Below, piece after piece: positions 62,879 through 64,000 of a DNA stretch of 64,000 nt. Where the stretch lies: NCBI RefSeq assembly GCF_019145475.1, contig NZ_JAHTKI010000007.1, positions 1 to 64,000 on the forward strand. The letters are read 5' to 3'. The stretch's first letter is position 1. The number at the start of each line of letters is the position of its first letter. The notes below the pieces were generated by a model. The model was given only the letters and a program-made list of their open reading frames with translations. It was not told the origin of the DNA and searched no databases. The DNA comes from Pseudomonas botevensis (GTDB lineage: Bacteria; Pseudomonadota; Gammaproteobacteria; Pseudomonadales; Pseudomonadaceae). The translations under genes and the position numbers were made by a program.

Positions 62879-63415
62879 ATGCAACGGATTGTGATTCTAG
62901 GAAATGCCGGTAGTGGCAAATCCACTCTCGCCCGCAGACTCGGCGAACGCCTAGGGCTACCGGTGGTGCACCTGGATACGCTGTTCTGGGAACCCGACTG
63001 GACCGAGCCCGATGCAGAAGAGTTTCGTGAACGGGTTCGCGAAGCGGTCATGCCAGATGCCTGGATTTGCGAAGGCAACTACTCCCGACGCACGTTCGAC
63101 CTGCGCCTGCCGCGCGCGGACCTGATCATCTGGCTCGATACGCCGCGCCTCACTTGCTTGATTCGGGTGTTCATCCGCAGCGTCATGAACCGCCCTCGCC
63201 CCGACCTGCCAGCCGGCTGCACGGAAAAACTCAACCGGGCCTTCCTGACATTTCTTGGGTTCGTCTGGGCCTTTGATCGCGCCTATCGCCCCGGTATCGA
63301 GTCGGTGCGCCTTGCCACCGCGCCAGAGATTCCGGTATTGCACCTGCGGGACAAACGACAGATCGCCGCGTTTGTCGAAGGGCTGCGCGCAATGCCCGGG
63401 ACTTGCCCGGAATAG
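62879..63415 (+). CDS. P-loop kinase, adenylate-kinase-like (FlaR/topology-modulation type)
   Basis: 178 aa. Walker A GNAGSGKSTLARRLGE at the N-terminus, then VVHLDTLFWEPDWTEPD and EGNYSRRTFDLRLPRADLIIWLDTPR, which follow the arrangement seen in proteins often annotated as DNA topology modulation (FlaR-like) or adenylate kinases. The real function of this family is not clear. Its ATG is 17 bases after the terminator of the preceding gene, so it should have its own promoter. Confidence 0.85.
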   Translation: MQRIVILGNAGSGKSTLARRLGERLGLPVVHLDTLFWEPDWTEPDAEEFRERVREAVMPDAWICEGNYSRRTFDLRLPRADLIIWLDTPRLTCLIRVFIRSVMNRPRPDLPAGCTEKLNRAFLTFLGFVWAFDRAYRPGIESVRLATAPEIPVLHLRDKRQIAAFVEGLRAMPGTCPE

Positions 63416-63524
63416 AGACTTCATTGGCAATCCGCTGCTGTTCTGTGGTGTCCTGTCAGGCAGGAACCCGAGGTTCTGACCCGGGTCCACGTCATCTCAG
63501 CCAGCAAACAATGAGGTCTGCTTC

Positions 63525-64000
63525 ATGAGCAAAGCGTCTTACGTTCCGCCCAAGGTCTGGAAACACGAAGCGCCGTCCGGTGGACAGTTCGCCAGTATCA
63601 ACCGCCCGGTGGCCGGGCCGACCCATGACAAGACCCTGCCAGTTGGCAAGCATCCGTTGCAGTTGTATTCGCTTGCCACGCCCAATGGCGTGAAAGTGAC
63701 GATCCTGCTCGAAGAACTGTTGGCGCTCGGACACACCGAAGCCGAGTACGACGCCTGGCTGATTCGCATCGGCGAGGGCGACCAGTTCTCCAGTGGTTTT
63801 GTCGAGGTCAATCCGAACTCGAAGATTCCGGCGCTGCTGGATCGCAGCGTGGAACCACCGATTCGCGTCTTCGAATCAGGTTCGATCCTGCTGTATCTCG
63901 CGGAAAAATTCGGCGCTTTGCTGCCCAAGGACCCGGCCGGCCGCGCCGAAACCCTGAACTGGCTGTTCTGGCAGATGGGTTCGGCACCTTATCTGGGCGG
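63525..64000 (+). CDS. yghU: YghU-type glutathione transferase / disulfide reductase (5' part, cut by the window)
   Basis: The first 158 residues are present, beginning MSKASYVPPKVWKHEAPSGG; the gene continues past position 64000. The thioredoxin-like domain (HPLQLYSLATPNGVKVTILLEEL, NPNSKIPALLDR, VFESGSILLYLAEKFG) carries the TPNG active-site region and NPNSKIP/ESGSI glutathione-binding blocks of the YghU/YfcG (Nu-class) family, which reduce disulfides and peroxides with glutathione. Ribosome site GAGG at a normal distance. Confidence 0.93.
   Translation, partial: MSKASYVPPKVWKHEAPSGGQFASINRPVAGPTHDKTLPVGKHPLQLYSLATPNGVKVTILLEELLALGHTEAEYDAWLIRIGEGDQFSSGFVEVNPNSKIPALLDRSVEPPIRVFESGSILLYLAEKFGALLPKDPAGRAETLNWLFWQMGSAPYLG

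Noticed and set aside
1..64000. tRNA, rRNA, insertion sequences, CRISPR arrays or prophage genes
   Set aside because: I saw no CCA-ended cloverleaf, no transposase, no regular spacer array and no phage structural genes by eye; a tRNAscan, ISfinder and CRISPR search would settle this.

Overview
The window reads as chromosomal DNA of a fluorescent-group Pseudomonas. The gene set supports this (FecI/FecR/TonB-receptor unit, CIO-type cytochrome bd oxidase, OsmC-YcaO fusion, CrcB with a Pseudomonas-type fluoride riboswitch, DUF6555-like small protein, REP elements of the GCGAGCTTGCTCGC type), as do the high GC and strong GC-rich codon bias. Assignments come from reading motifs by eye; no database search was run.

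Region 1 (1-16.3 kb, all on the minus strand) is a type VI secretion effector island. In transcription order it holds hcp, vgrG, a 1561-aa Rhs toxin with an HNH-like tip, an Imm33-like immunity gene, a PAAR gene, a second 1526-aa Rhs toxin with a different small tip, an AT-rich candidate immunity gene, a second near-identical PAAR gene, a secreted ankyrin-repeat protein and a small secreted protein. The Rhs-immunity-PAAR unit has been duplicated and its tip exchanged. No T6SS structural or motor gene is present, so this is an auxiliary (orphan) hcp/vgrG cluster.

Region 2 (16.3-23.6 kb) has an unusual perfect palindrome plus a third repeat copy, an SOS-controlled umuDC operon with a clear LexA box, a decayed amino-acid-permease remnant, a DUF421 membrane protein, a tiny lipoprotein, a formaldehyde-dehydrogenase-like zinc alcohol dehydrogenase and several small Pseudomonas-type proteins.

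Region 3 (23.5-37 kb) is respiratory and stress-related. It has a pyruvate-oxidase-like ThDP enzyme, then cydA (interrupted by an apparent single-base frameshift) and cydB, then a 29-codon membrane ORF. Next come a methyltransferase and a haem-oxygenase-like diiron protein, small membrane proteins, a YbdK-type ligase and a giant CheB-CheR-PAS-histidine kinase-receiver fusion.

Region 4 (37-45 kb) starts with an unrecognised 827-aa membrane protein carrying a Cys4 zinc-ribbon-like site and a D-x8-Q-x-K motif that suggests a PD-(D/E)xK nuclease fold; it is the most likely undescribed system here. It is followed by a FecI-FecR-siderophore receptor operon and a fluoride module (riboswitch, possible leader ORF, crcB, DUF190).

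Region 5 (45-64 kb) holds the OsmC-YcaO fusion, a LysR/alkylsulfatase divergent pair with a 26-bp dyad operator, an MFS exporter, another LysR, an old yellow enzyme and an AraC regulator. After these come a plus-strand sugar-acid-type operon (MFS, FAH-family hydrolase, SDR, 2-hydroxyacid dehydrogenase), an EAL phosphodiesterase, a TonB receptor, a P-loop kinase and the 5' part of a YghU-type glutathione transferase cut by the window end.
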